A stretch of 7,008 nucleotides of DNA from an uncultured Campylobacter sp. (GCF_937890585.1 NZ_CALACG010000194.1:1-7008), one strand, 5' to 3'. Counted from the stretch's first letter, positions 1 to 6,981 are shown. Notes: generated from the letters alone by a model not told the origin. Translations and numbers: made by a program.

Positions 1-157
1 CTATAACTTTGACTGCTAAAATTTCATGGCCTTTTAATTTTTTTATTAAAAAGATCGGTAAATTTGCTTTTTTGGTGCGAAAAAGTGTTGCTATAAAAGT
101 CGCGGAAGTAAATTTGAAATTTATAGGGTTTTGCTAGGTTAAATTTCACGGAGTGGG

Positions 158-183
158 CGATTTTTTGTGTTAGGCAAAAAACG
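158..183. repeat. small imperfect inverted repeat
   Basis: CGATTTTTTG (158-167) can pair with CAAAAAACG (175-183) around a 7-nt loop, giving nine pairs with one bulged A. The stem is AT-rich with no GC clamp and is not followed by a T-run, so it is not a convincing terminator. No transcript is known to reach it from either side. Confidence 0.35.
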
Positions 184-342
184 ATAAAGTGTTATAAAAA
201 AGCAGTCATGCCCACGCTTCAAATGGCAGATAAAATTTAGAATTTTTGGCTTTTTTGTTAAAAATGCTTGTTTGTAAAATATGGTATTAAATTTGAAATA
301 GGCGAGTGAGCTAAATTTGCAATGGCATTTATCTTACTTGTA

Positions 343-387
343 GCTTTTGCAAATTTGCATAGACAAAACAAAATTTAATGCAAAAGC
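343..387. repeat. inverted repeat GCTTTTGC / GCAAAAGC
   Basis: A perfect 8-bp inverted repeat is formed by GCTTTTGC (343-350) and GCAAAAGC (380-387). The arms enclose two AAATTT palindromes (351-356 and 371-376) that could extend the stem with a small bulge. The inner text AAATTTGCATAGACAAAAC resembles AAATTTAATAGACAAAAGC at 777-795 inside another repeat unit, which also lies between GCTTTTG and CAAAAGC arms. The element therefore seems to be a recurring motif of this spacer, not a single accident. No function can be assigned. Confidence 0.5.
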
Positions 388-596
388 ATAGGTAGCTAGG
401 GGCGACAAAACGTGTAACCAAAGCTCATTTGCTTTACTTGTCTGAAAAAGCCACGGAGCGGATAAATTTCAAAATTTTGCGGTTTTTGGATAAAAGCTAC
501 CATTTTGCAAAGGCTGAGGTCGTAAATTTGAGGCAAGCGAGCTAGTTAAATTTATGCAAAAAGCCTATGGGCGAGTGTCTATCCTATCGTAGCTTT

Positions 597-690
597 TGCC
601 AAAAATTAATTGTAAAAAATTCACGTTTAGTTTAGCAAGTACCGATACTTTAGGCTTTGCATCGTGACGCAAAGCATATATTTAAAAAAG
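597..690 (-). repeat. third, most decayed copy of the ATPase gene tail (tentative)
   Basis: The unit begins with TGCCAAA, like the units at 720 and 878. It ends with ACGCAAAGC..ATATTTA (668-683), which resembles ACGCAAAGTCAAATTTA (983-999) at the end of the unit at 843-1000. The middle is poorly conserved and the unit is shorter than its neighbours. It abuts the next unit at 691. I read it as an older, shortened member of the same tandem series. The match is weak enough that an alignment score against shuffled sequence should decide. Confidence 0.35.
654..675. repeat. 7-bp perfect hairpin
   Basis: GCTTTGC (654-660) and GCAAAGC (669-675) form a perfect 7-bp stem around the 8-nt loop ATCGTGAC. 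No T-run follows on either strand, so it is not a typical intrinsic terminator. It lies where the repeat series has its ACGCAAAG motif, so the palindrome may be a by-product of drift within that repeat. Confidence 0.45.
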
Positions 691-840
691 CGTAAGAGAA
701 AAATCTCTCTTTTTATATTTGCCAAAGATCGAATTTGCTTTACGTTTTCTGTAGCTTTTGGTGGCAGGCTTCTTGTAAATTTAATAGACAAAAGCAAATT
801 TGATATCCGCACTTTGGTGTTTGCAAAAGCTTTCAACATA
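691..840 (-). pseudogene. degenerate copy A of the 3' end of the AAA ATPase gene
   Basis: The text at 691-745 matches the end of the ATPase gene at 1016-1070. Both have C.TAAGAG..AAATC, then CTTTTTAT.TT.GCCAAAG, then an A/T-rich stretch and a GCT..CG block, with one 1-nt indel over about 55 positions. From 721 to 807 it matches copy B (879-964) at a nearly constant offset of 157-158, sharing GTGGCA, AAAGCAAAT and TATC at fixed spacing. On the minus strand a frame is open from an ATG at 839 down to 627. Its segment KQIRSLANIKRE lines up with RELNSSFGEDKK of the ATPase tail, and its start AFANT lines up with ALKNT. I see no good ribosome binding site. I call it a decayed fragment, although the open frame leaves some room for a short expressed peptide. 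Confidence 0.6.
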
Positions 841-842
841 TT

Positions 843-1000
843 TTAGGAAAAGCCCAAGAATAAGCCTATTTTTTCATCGCCAAAGCTTAAATTTAGCTCG
901 CGTTTTGCGTGATTTTAGTGGCAAAACTCATCTAAATTTTATTGAGTAAAGCAAATCTCTTATCAAACTAGCGGTTTTGTGTAACGCAAAGTCAAATTTA
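843..1000 (-). pseudogene. degenerate copy B of the 3' end of the AAA ATPase gene
   Basis: Read on the minus strand, this is a damaged duplicate of roughly the last 40 codons of the ATPase at 1017-2750. The best part encodes RELNLSFGDEKIG (about 866-903), against RELNSSFGEDKKMG in the intact gene, and then ends at its own TAA (843-845). Farther upstream on that strand GCGTTACACAAAACCGCT encodes ALHKTA, against ALKNTA in the gene. Between them lie ATAAAA..GATG.G.TTTT and CACTAAAATCACG, which match the gene apart from a deletion and frameshifts, and there is an in-frame TGA. No start or ribosome binding site is present. It sits just beyond the stop codon of its presumed parent, so a local tandem duplication followed by decay is the simplest reading. 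Confidence 0.7.
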
Positions 1001-1016
1001 TAAAATAAGATAAGAC

Positions 1017-2750
1017 CTAAGAGCCAAATCCCATCTTTTTATCTTCGCCAAAGCTCGAGTTTAGCTCGCGCTCTATCGTGGTTTTAAAGTCCTCAAAGGT
1101 AAAAATCCCATCGTCTTTTATGGCGACTTTTAAGGCGGTATTTTTTAGCGCAAGGACGATCTGTGCGCCACTTAGGTTAAACTCAGCCAGCCTTTCTACG
1201 CTAAAGCCATCTTCAAAGCTCGCATTTTCAGGCAAAATTTTACGCCAAATGGCAAGCCTGCCGTTATAATCAGGCTTTTTAAACTCGATTTTGTAGTCAA
1301 ACCTTCTAGAAAACGCCACGTCAAGGCTTTGTAAGAAATTTGTCGTAGCGATCAGCACGCCCTCAAAGCGCTCGATCTGCTCTAAGAAGATATTTTGCAT
1401 TTGATTATGCATCTTTTCAGCCCCGCTAGAGCTCTCCACCCTTGTGCTTAAAAACTGATCGGCCTCGTTTAGCAAGAGTACTGGCTCGCTGCCACTTTTT
1501 TTGCAAATTTCTTTGTAAGTGTCAAAAATTTTCCTTACATTTTGCTCGCTCTCGCCGACATATTTGCTTAAAATTTTTGAGCAGTCAAAGCTTAGAATTT
1601 GCTTCTTTAGGCTCTTTGCAAGCCCAACGGCACTCATGGTCTTACCAGTGCCAGGCTCGCCGTAAAAGATGATCTTTGCGTCTATATTTTTTCTAGTTTT
1701 TATGCCCCAGCTGCTAAGTCTAGCTAGCACTTTTTTATCGACTTGCTTTAGTATCGTGCTTAAAAGCTGCTTTGTCTTTTCGTTTAGTACGACATCTTCT
1801 AGGCTCGTTACTGGCTCTATTAGCTCAAAAATTTCTTGCTCTTTTACCAGACTTTCGATCTTGATTTTCTTGCTATTTTTGTCATTTTTTGGGTGCATTA
1901 TGCTTTGCAAAATTTCTTCGTTTATAAAAAAGCTCTTGCTAACGTTGCCATAAGCGTTTAAAACCTCGTCGTAGTCGATAAGTGCGCCCTCGATGAGCCT
2001 TGAGCCGTCTTCTAAGAGAGTGCGGTTTTTGATGCGCTCAAGCTCGTCTTTGCTTATTAGCCCAACTAGTGTGTTTAGGTCGCGACCATTTTCAAAGTCG
2101 CCTGCGTACTCCTCTTTTAAAAGGGCCAAAAATATGATCTGCTCTTTTTCATCAAGTAAGTTTTCTTTAAAAATTTGCTCTATTTTTAGGCTGATCTTAC
2201 TTAATTTTACGCGCTCATTTATCCGCTTTGTAAGCTCAGAAATTTGCTCATTTATGCGCTTTTTAGCGTCATTTGAGCCACCTTCAAAGATCGCAGCCTT
2301 TGAGTAGAGCTCTATCTTTAAAAACTGATCTTTTAAATACTCCAAATGATCTTCATAAGGTGCAAGCTCTGGTAAATTTATATCAGCGTTGCCATCTTCT
2401 AAAATTTTTAAAAATGTGCTTGAGAGTGAAATTTCAGAGTGAAGTAGCGAAAGCAGCCCTTGGTTTGAGCTTTTTTGCGAGTTCTCTGGCATTTTAAAGA
2501 GGCTGTAGTTTTGCACTATCCAGCCGCTATCTAGCAAATTTTTTATAAATTTAAGGTATAAAAGCTGCTTGTCATTTTGCGTGCCAAAAACAGCTCCAAG
2601 TAGCTCAAAAACGCTCATGCTAGCTGTGCCTTGCACGTAGGCTTTGCTTAGATATTTTAAAATTTCTCCCTCTTCATCACCACACTTTATAAGCTCGTAA
2701 ATTTTACTTTTTTTGAGATCTTGGTTTAGAAAATCAAGCAAATATTTCAC
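1017..2750 (-). CDS. AAA-family ATPase, function unknown
   Basis: This is a 577-residue protein with a single C-terminal AAA+ domain. Visible motifs are Walker A GEPGTGKT (364-371), pore-loop-like KYVGESE (396-402), Walker B VLLLNEAD (424-431), sensor-1 ATTN (468-471) and the arginine-finger region SRRFD (481-485). The usual Walker B aspartate is Asn428 while the catalytic Glu429 remains; a NEAD form occurs in some bacterial SpoVK-like (COG0464) ATPases. Residues 1-310 are helix-rich and charged, possibly coiled-coil near 135-195, and I recognise no domain there. No signal peptide or membrane segment is seen, so it is probably cytoplasmic. It may remodel protein complexes, but no substrate can be named. 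The start is GTG, overlapping the ligase stop codon by one base and preceded by AAGGA. The gene is the last of the operon. Its 3' end is echoed in the degenerate copies downstream. Confidence 0.85.
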   Translation of the reverse strand: MKYLLDFLNQDLKKSKIYELIKCGDEEGEILKYLSKAYVQGTASMSVFELLGAVFGTQNDKQLLYLKFIKNLLDSGWIVQNYSLFKMPENSQKSSNQGLLSLLHSEISLSSTFLKILEDGNADINLPELAPYEDHLEYLKDQFLKIELYSKAAIFEGGSNDAKKRINEQISELTKRINERVKLSKISLKIEQIFKENLLDEKEQIIFLALLKEEYAGDFENGRDLNTLVGLISKDELERIKNRTLLEDGSRLIEGALIDYDEVLNAYGNVSKSFFINEEILQSIMHPKNDKNSKKIKIESLVKEQEIFELIEPVTSLEDVVLNEKTKQLLSTILKQVDKKVLARLSSWGIKTRKNIDAKIIFYGEPGTGKTMSAVGLAKSLKKQILSFDCSKILSKYVGESEQNVRKIFDTYKEICKKSGSEPVLLLNEADQFLSTRVESSSGAEKMHNQMQNIFLEQIERFEGVLIATTNFLQSLDVAFSRRFDYKIEFKKPDYNGRLAIWRKILPENASFEDGFSVERLAEFNLSGAQIVLALKNTALKVAIKDDGIFTFEDFKTTIERELNSSFGEDKKMGFGS

Positions 2751-4405
2751 TAAATTTTATCCTTTATCTGCTCTTTTAGCACACGTTTTAGCACCTTGCC
2801 AGTAGCGTTTCTAGGTAGCTCTTCGGCAAAATAAATACTTTTTGGAATTTTGAAATTTGCTAAATTTTTCTTTAGATGTGCTCTAACTGTTTTTTCGTCC
2901 AGATCCATACCCTCTTTTACCTGCACAAAGGCCACGACCTCTTCATCTGCGTGCACGTCTTTTACGCCGATAACTGCGGTTGCTTCGACCGCTTCAAGCT
3001 TGTAAATGACCTCTTCGATCTCGCGAGGATAGATGTTTATGCCTTTTGATATGATGAGGTCTTTTTTGCGATCAACGATGTAGATAAAGCCCTCTTCATC
3101 GACTTTGCCGAGGTCTCCAGTCTTTAGCCAGCCATTTATGATGGTCTCGTCAGTCACGCTTGGCATGCCGTAGTAGCCCTGCATGACGCAGTCGCCTTTT
3201 ATGATGATCTCGCCGATCTGACCAACTGGAAGCTCCATCATCTCGTCATTTACGATCTTTACAGCATAGCCATTTAGCACAGGGCCGACGCTTAAAAGCT
3301 TTTGCTTGTCAAATAAATTTGCCGCCACGATCGGAGAGCATTCGCTAAGGCCATATCCCTCAACGAGCGTCGCGCGCGGGAATTTCACTCTAAAGTCATC
3401 GATAGTCTGCTTAGCAAGCGGAGCAGCGCCACTTACAAATAGCCTTATGCGGTTAAACCATCTAAAATACCATGGAATTTTTGCCTTGCCAATGGCTGTA
3501 TATATAGCTGGGATACCTAAAAATACGGTGACTCGCTTTAGTAAAGCCTGTTTTAGCACGTTTGAAAATGGAAAAACCGACTTTATAAGCACCATCGAAG
3601 CACCTGAAAATATCGGCAAAAGCACCATCGCCGTTAGCGTAAAGCTGTGAAACATCGGTAAGAATACGATAAATCTATCGCTTTTTTTAACTTTAAAGCG
3701 CTCGTGTGCGCCGACTAAATTTGATAGGATATTTTTATAGCATATCATCGCGCCCTTTGGCTTGCCAGTGGTGCCTGAGGTGTAGATGATGTGCATGAGA
3801 TCGTCGATTTTTGGGTATTTTGTGATGCTTAGAGTGTATTTGTGGCTTAGAGCTTCGGTGAAATTTACATTTTTAAGCTCATAGCCCTTACCCATCTCCT
3901 CTTTTGAAATTTGAGGTGTTGAGGTGAGATATGCGCCCTCGCCGTACTCTTCATCGACGTTTGCAAATTCCTCTTTTGAGGCACTTTGAAGTTTTTTTGG
4001 CGTCTGGCCGATCCATATGATCTTTCTTAAAATTTCAAGATCGCTAAGGGCGATGAGCTCCTTTGCTAGCGAGCTAGAGGCGAAAAGCACCCTTGCGCCG
4101 CAGTCATTTATGATGTACTCAAATTCTGTTGTTTTTAAGAATGTGTTCATAGGCACTGCAACTGCGCCAATAGCCGTGATAGCAAGGTATGAGATGATAA
4201 ATTCTTGCGAGTTTGCCACTGCCATAGCCACTTTGTCGCCAAAATTTACCCCACAAAGCTGCAAATAAGCCGCCACTTTATCGACGTTTTGCTTTAGTTC
4301 GTGGTACTTTAGCTTCTCTTTTTCTTCAAAAAGCACTATCTGGTTTGGGCTCTCTTTTGCCACCTTGGTTAAAATTTCGTAAAAGTTATTATATTCGTAT
4401 TGCAT
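2750..4405 (-). CDS. FadD-like long-chain fatty-acid--CoA ligase (AMP-forming)
   Basis: This 551-residue enzyme belongs to the ANL adenylate-forming superfamily. It should adenylate a carboxylic acid with ATP and transfer it to CoA. The key motifs are intact: the phosphate loop YTSGTTGKPKG (208-218), YGLSE (351-355, Ser where many members have Thr), TGDLG with Asp431, the hinge region DRKKD (445-449) with Arg446, and NATGKV (533-538) carrying the catalytic Lys537. Residues about 135-200 form a charged, weakly conserved stretch that makes it slightly long for the family. No signal peptide is seen, so it is cytoplasmic or membrane-peripheral. It begins 8 nt after the barrel gene, and the preceding TAG stop overlaps its likely ribosome binding site AGGG. 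The FadL-like neighbour argues for long-chain fatty acids as substrate. An acyl-ACP synthetase or another acyl acceptor cannot be excluded from sequence alone. Confidence 0.88.
   Translation of the reverse strand: MQYEYNNFYEILTKVAKESPNQIVLFEEKEKLKYHELKQNVDKVAAYLQLCGVNFGDKVAMAVANSQEFIISYLAITAIGAVAVPMNTFLKTTEFEYIINDCGARVLFASSSLAKELIALSDLEILRKIIWIGQTPKKLQSASKEEFANVDEEYGEGAYLTSTPQISKEEMGKGYELKNVNFTEALSHKYTLSITKYPKIDDLMHIIYTSGTTGKPKGAMICYKNILSNLVGAHERFKVKKSDRFIVFLPMFHSFTLTAMVLLPIFSGASMVLIKSVFPFSNVLKQALLKRVTVFLGIPAIYTAIGKAKIPWYFRWFNRIRLFVSGAAPLAKQTIDDFRVKFPRATLVEGYGLSECSPIVAANLFDKQKLLSVGPVLNGYAVKIVNDEMMELPVGQIGEIIIKGDCVMQGYYGMPSVTDETIINGWLKTGDLGKVDEEGFIYIVDRKKDLIISKGINIYPREIEEVIYKLEAVEATAVIGVKDVHADEEVVAFVQVKEGMDLDEKTVRAHLKKNLANFKIPKSIYFAEELPRNATGKVLKRVLKEQIKDKI
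2760..2764 (-). promoter_or_regulatory. ribosome binding site for the ATPase gene
   Basis: On the minus strand AAGGA lies 9 nt before the GTG at 2750 and sits inside the 3' end of the ligase gene. This supports the GTG start, whose G is the last base of the ligase TAG stop codon. The next in-frame ATG is 44 codons downstream and would remove helical N-terminal sequence. Confidence 0.6.
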
Positions 4406-4413
4406 TTTTAGCC

Positions 4414-5652
4414 CTAAAAGGTGTATTTAAATGTTGTTCCGACGATCTGAATTTTACCAGAGTCAAACTCTCCTGACATTTTTCCAGCACCTGTTGCGAT
4501 ATCTGTCGCGCGCTTTTTGTCGCGGTGTTGATAGACATAGCCAAATGCCACCTCTAAATTATCTGTAAATTTGTAGTTTAAGCCAGCTGTGTATGCCTTA
4601 GAAGTTGTGTTTGGTAGCTCTAGGCCTGTGTGGTTACTGCTGGTTATATCCTCATCGTAAGAAAAGCCAGCCATTAGCCTAAGCTTCTCATTTACGTCGT
4701 AGGCAAGGCCTATCCTATATGTATTTGAGTCTTTTGCGTTTTTAACGACTGGATCGTCCATTAATAATTTGAAGGCTCTTCCAAATGGTGGATTTGTATG
4801 AACTGCTGTCTTGTCGCCAAATTCAAAGTCATAGTCTTTAAATTTAGACCAGTAAGTCCTCTCGTAAGCTAGCAAAAGTGTAAAATCGCTAAATTTATAT
4901 CCAGTAGCAAGCACGAGCTGAGCAGGCAGTGGTATCTCAACTCTTGTCTTGCCATGATAGCTTATAGGTGCTAAAGGCCCTTTAAAGTCAGCGTCGGTGC
5001 TACCTTTAAGCTCTAAATTTACCTTTGAGCGATAAGTCACTGCAAAGCTTAGCTCCTCGATAGGTCTATATGTAAGAGCGACGTTGTAGCCGTAGTTTAT
5101 CGCGTCGCCTTGTATCTCTCTATACCCAACGCCAAAGTCGCTAGCTATCTTGCCCTTTGTATAAACGCCTCTAGCACCCACAGCAACGGCAAGCTTGTCA
5201 TTTATGCGGTACGCCACGGTTGGATTTAGCTCGACAACTTGGAGTTTAAATCTCTTTCCAGTAAATGCCGTCTCTGGGTCTTCCCACGAGATGCCAACAG
5301 CCGCAGGCACGGCTAGAGCTAGGCCAAATTTCCAGTTTTCATAAAGCTCAGGCGTTACAAAGCTAAATGTACCAGCTAGTGAGTCAAATTTCTTTGAGCT
5401 ATAAGTTTTACCGCTATCTGTTTTAAAATCAAGAGAATTTATATGAAACCAACCAAGCGTGCTCTCAACGTGGTGACGGCCGTCTAAGAACATCATATTT
5501 GCTGGGTTAAAATAAGCCGCATCAGCCCCAAAACTAAAGGCTACGTTACTAGCTGCAAGTCCCAAAGAGTCAGCACTTTGCTCAGGCACTTTATATCCGC
5601 CAGCATTTAATAATGAACAAGTCGCAACGATGCTGAAAAGCACTTTTTTCAT
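4414..5652 (-). CDS. FadL/OmpP1/TodX-type outer-membrane transport protein
   Basis: This is a 412-residue beta-barrel precursor. Residues 1-17 form a signal peptide (two Lys, a hydrophobic core, then LNA before GGY), with likely cleavage after Ala17. The mature N-terminus shows the family pattern [17 protein letters not shown] followed by [10 protein letters not shown] (44-53), including the conserved NPA. The rest alternates polar and aromatic residues in strand-like blocks and ends TFKYTF, with a terminal Phe typical of substrates of the BAM insertion machinery. FadL-family barrels take long-chain fatty acids or other hydrophobic molecules through the outer membrane. The adjacent acyl-CoA ligase supports fatty acids here, but substrate identity is an inference. 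The ATG overlaps the nfo stop codon (ATGA). AGAGAGGA 7 nt upstream of the ATG is a good ribosome binding site. Confidence 0.88.
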   Translation of the reverse strand: MKKVLFSIVATCSLLNAGGYKVPEQSADSLGLAASNVAFSFGADAAYFNPANMMFLDGRHHVESTLGWFHINSLDFKTDSGKTYSSKKFDSLAGTFSFVTPELYENWKFGLALAVPAAVGISWEDPETAFTGKRFKLQVVELNPTVAYRINDKLAVAVGARGVYTKGKIASDFGVGYREIQGDAINYGYNVALTYRPIEELSFAVTYRSKVNLELKGSTDADFKGPLAPISYHGKTRVEIPLPAQLVLATGYKFSDFTLLLAYERTYWSKFKDYDFEFGDKTAVHTNPPFGRAFKLLMDDPVVKNAKDSNTYRIGLAYDVNEKLRLMAGFSYDEDITSSNHTGLELPNTTSKAYTAGLNYKFTDNLEVAFGYVYQHRDKKRATDIATGAGKMSGEFDSGKIQIVGTTFKYTF

Positions 5653-6500
5653 ATCTTTTTCCTCTCTAAATTTCTTAAAATTTTGATCTCATCTTCCCAA
5701 ATACTCTCATCAATCGTCTCTAAAATCAAGGGAATTTCGCCTATTTTATCATCATTTATTATATTTTCAAAAGCCCCAAGGCCAAGCTCGCCCTTGCCAA
5801 GGCTCTCATGCCTATCTTTTTTCGAGCCAAGTCCAAATTTAGCGTCATTTAGGTGCATGCCAGATAGAAATTTATAGCCGATGATCGCGTCAAATTCGCC
5901 CATCGTCTTTGCGTAGGAGGCCTTGCTTCGTAGGTCATAGCCTGCTGCAAATGCGTGACAGGTGTCAAAACAAACGCCAACTCTACTCTCATCGTCTGTG
6001 TGCTCTATTAGGTAGGCTAGTTGCTTAAAATCAAAACCTAAATTTGAGCCTTGTGCGGCTGTGTTTTCTATGACAAGCTTCACGCCGCTTGTGCGTTTTA
6101 GCGCTTCGTTTATGCAACCAGCGATGTTATCTAGGCACTCTTTTTCACTTATTTGCTTTAGGTGCGAGCCTGGGTGAAAATTTAAAAGCTCTAGTCCAAG
6201 CTTGCCAGCACGCTCTATCTCGTCTACAAAGGCTTCAAAGGACTTTGCCCTTGCCTCTTCGTCTGGATGGCCTAAATTTATTAGGTAGCTGCTATGTGGC
6301 AAGACGTGCTTGGCACTTATGCCAGAGGCTTTTAAATTTGCCCTAAACTGCTCTATCTCGCTGCTACTTAGCTCCTTTGCGCTCCATTGGCGCTGATTTT
6401 TAGTAAAAAGTGCAAAGGCATTTGCTCCTATTTTTGCAGCATTTAAAGGCGCGTTAAAGACGCCTCCAGCCGCACTTACGTGAGCTCCGATATATCTCAT
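5649..6500 (-). CDS. nfo: endonuclease IV (AP endonuclease, deoxyribonuclease IV)
   Basis: This 283-residue enzyme, close to the 285 of E. coli Nfo, cleaves DNA 5' of abasic sites in base-excision repair. All nine known metal ligands are present at the same numbers as in E. coli: His69, His109, Glu145, Asp179, His182, His216, Asp229, His231 and Glu261. The surrounding family signatures are also clear: GAHVSAAGG at the N-terminus, [50 protein letters not shown] and [10 protein letters not shown]. The fold is a TIM barrel with a trinuclear zinc centre, and the enzyme is cytoplasmic. The ATG overlaps the lipoprotein stop codon as ATGA, and its own TGA overlaps the next ATG. A weak AAGAG lies upstream. 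It looks complete and functional. The lipid-related neighbours give no hint of a special role. Confidence 0.97.
   Translation of the reverse strand: MRYIGAHVSAAGGVFNAPLNAAKIGANAFALFTKNQRQWSAKELSSSEIEQFRANLKASGISAKHVLPHSSYLINLGHPDEEARAKSFEAFVDEIERAGKLGLELLNFHPGSHLKQISEKECLDNIAGCINEALKRTSGVKLVIENTAAQGSNLGFDFKQLAYLIEHTDDESRVGVCFDTCHAFAAGYDLRSKASYAKTMGEFDAIIGYKFLSGMHLNDAKFGLGSKKDRHESLGKGELGLGAFENIINDDKIGEIPLILETIDESIWEDEIKILRNLERKKI
5660..5667 (-). promoter_or_regulatory. ribosome binding site for the FadL-like gene
   Basis: AGAGAGGA on the minus strand lies 7 nt before the ATG at 5652, within the last codons of nfo. It is among the strongest Shine-Dalgarno matches in the window. It suggests the barrel protein can be translated at a high rate despite overlapping the upstream gene. 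Confidence 0.6.
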
Positions 6501-6967
6501 TTTAACTCTTTTATTATCACTTTTATTTTATTTTTGCTGTCGATAAATTTGACGTAGTTATCGCAAACTTCGTATTTTATAAAATAAGAACTTATATCTT
6601 GGCTAAATCCACACTCAGTGGACATCAAGCCCTTGCCCTCGTAAATTTTCTCTCTTTTTAAAATTTCCTCAAACATAGTCTCATAATGTGGCGCTAAGAA
6701 AAATTTTTCATTAAAATCACTCTTGCTAAAGCAGGCGCCATTTACGCAAATTTTGTCTTTTATGCGGATATTTGCGGTGTTTACGCCAGAGCTATAAATT
6801 TGTAAATTTAGATCATTTTTGTATGTGTGAAAAAATCCAACATCATTTATCTTTATCATCGGAGAAAATAAAGTGACCTGAAAAGCTTGCGATCTTTGCG
6901 GTGTTTTAGTCGCAACACAGCCTGAAAAAATGAGAGCAAATAATAAAACAAGTGAAAATTTCTTCAA
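6497..6967 (-). CDS. small predicted lipoprotein of unknown function
   Basis: This 156-residue protein has a clear lipoprotein signal peptide: MKK, a hydrophobic core, and the lipobox FSGC with the lipidated Cys17. It should be exported, lipidated and anchored to a membrane. Four other cysteines occur: Cys74 and Cys79 in CVNGAC, Cys119 and Cys135. This pattern could form two disulfides in the periplasm. No domain is recognised. It resembles the small lipoproteins common in Campylobacter, but I cannot name a family. The start is TTG, chosen because the signal peptide begins exactly there and AAAAGGA sits 7 nt upstream. It is the first visible gene of the operon and overlaps nfo by 4 nt. Confidence 0.8.
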   Translation of the reverse strand: MKKFSLVLLFALIFSGCVATKTPQRSQAFQVTLFSPMIKINDVGFFHTYKNDLNLQIYSSGVNTANIRIKDKICVNGACFSKSDFNEKFFLAPHYETMFEEILKREKIYEGKGLMSTECGFSQDISSYFIKYEVCDNYVKFIDSKNKIKVIIKELK

Positions 6968-6974
6968 CGATTTG

Positions 6975-6981
6975 TCCTTTT
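6975..6981 (-). promoter_or_regulatory. ribosome binding site supporting a TTG start
   Basis: AAAAGGA on the minus strand lies 7 nt before the TTG at 6967, the only start that preserves the lipoprotein signal peptide. The 27 bases beyond it to the window edge are AT-rich, and a -10 element could lie there (for example around TTAACTTAAAT), but too little is visible to call a promoter. Confidence 0.6.

Larger units (their letters stand above)
1..596. other. gene-free AT-rich tract with degenerate repeats
   Basis: No reading frame here has a plausible start, ribosome binding site and length, and I recognise no RNA gene. The stretch is full of the palindromic hexamer AAATTT. Modules recur in diverged form. 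A CACGGAG-led module appears near 148 and near 452. A GGCGAGTGAGCT-like module appears near 301 and as GGCAAGCGAGCT near 532. Each of the latter two is followed at a distance by TAGCTTTTGC (341 and 590). The stretch CCAAAGCTC-ATTTGCTTTAC near 418-435 resembles the start of the repeat unit at 720. It reads as decayed, repeatedly duplicated spacer. Its origin cannot be settled by eye. Confidence 0.6.

Noticed and set aside
150..216. GTGGGC (154-159 region) and GCCCAC (about 210-215) as an inverted repeat
   Set aside because: Only six bases pair, about 50 nt apart, with no conserved extension. This is expected by chance at this length.
695..716. AGAGA-AAAA-TCTCT hairpin followed by CTTTTTAT, terminator-like on the plus strand
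   Set aside because: The stem is only five weak pairs, no plus-strand gene leads into it, and the same T-rich text is part of the gene-tail repeat (it encodes the Lys-rich end of the ATPase on the other strand).
664..846. Plus-strand open frame of 60 codons in the spacer
   Set aside because: It uses an alternative start codon, has no clear ribosome binding site and lies antisense to the degenerate gene-tail copy A. The repeat explanation accounts for the sequence better.
1..1016. Possible CRISPR array or structured mobile element in the repeat tract
   Set aside because: The repeats are diverged, about 157-168 bp in period and homologous to a protein-coding gene end. There are no short identical repeats with unique spacers, no transposase and no terminal inverted repeats or target duplication.
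950..1016. Intrinsic terminator after the ATPase gene
   Set aside because: I looked for a GC-rich stem followed by a T-run on the minus strand and found none. Transcription may end farther into the repeat tract or by another route.
3306..3650. Plus-strand 114-codon open frame inside the ligase gene
   Set aside because: It is antisense to well-conserved ligase motifs and has no family resemblance or start signals, so it is a shadow frame.
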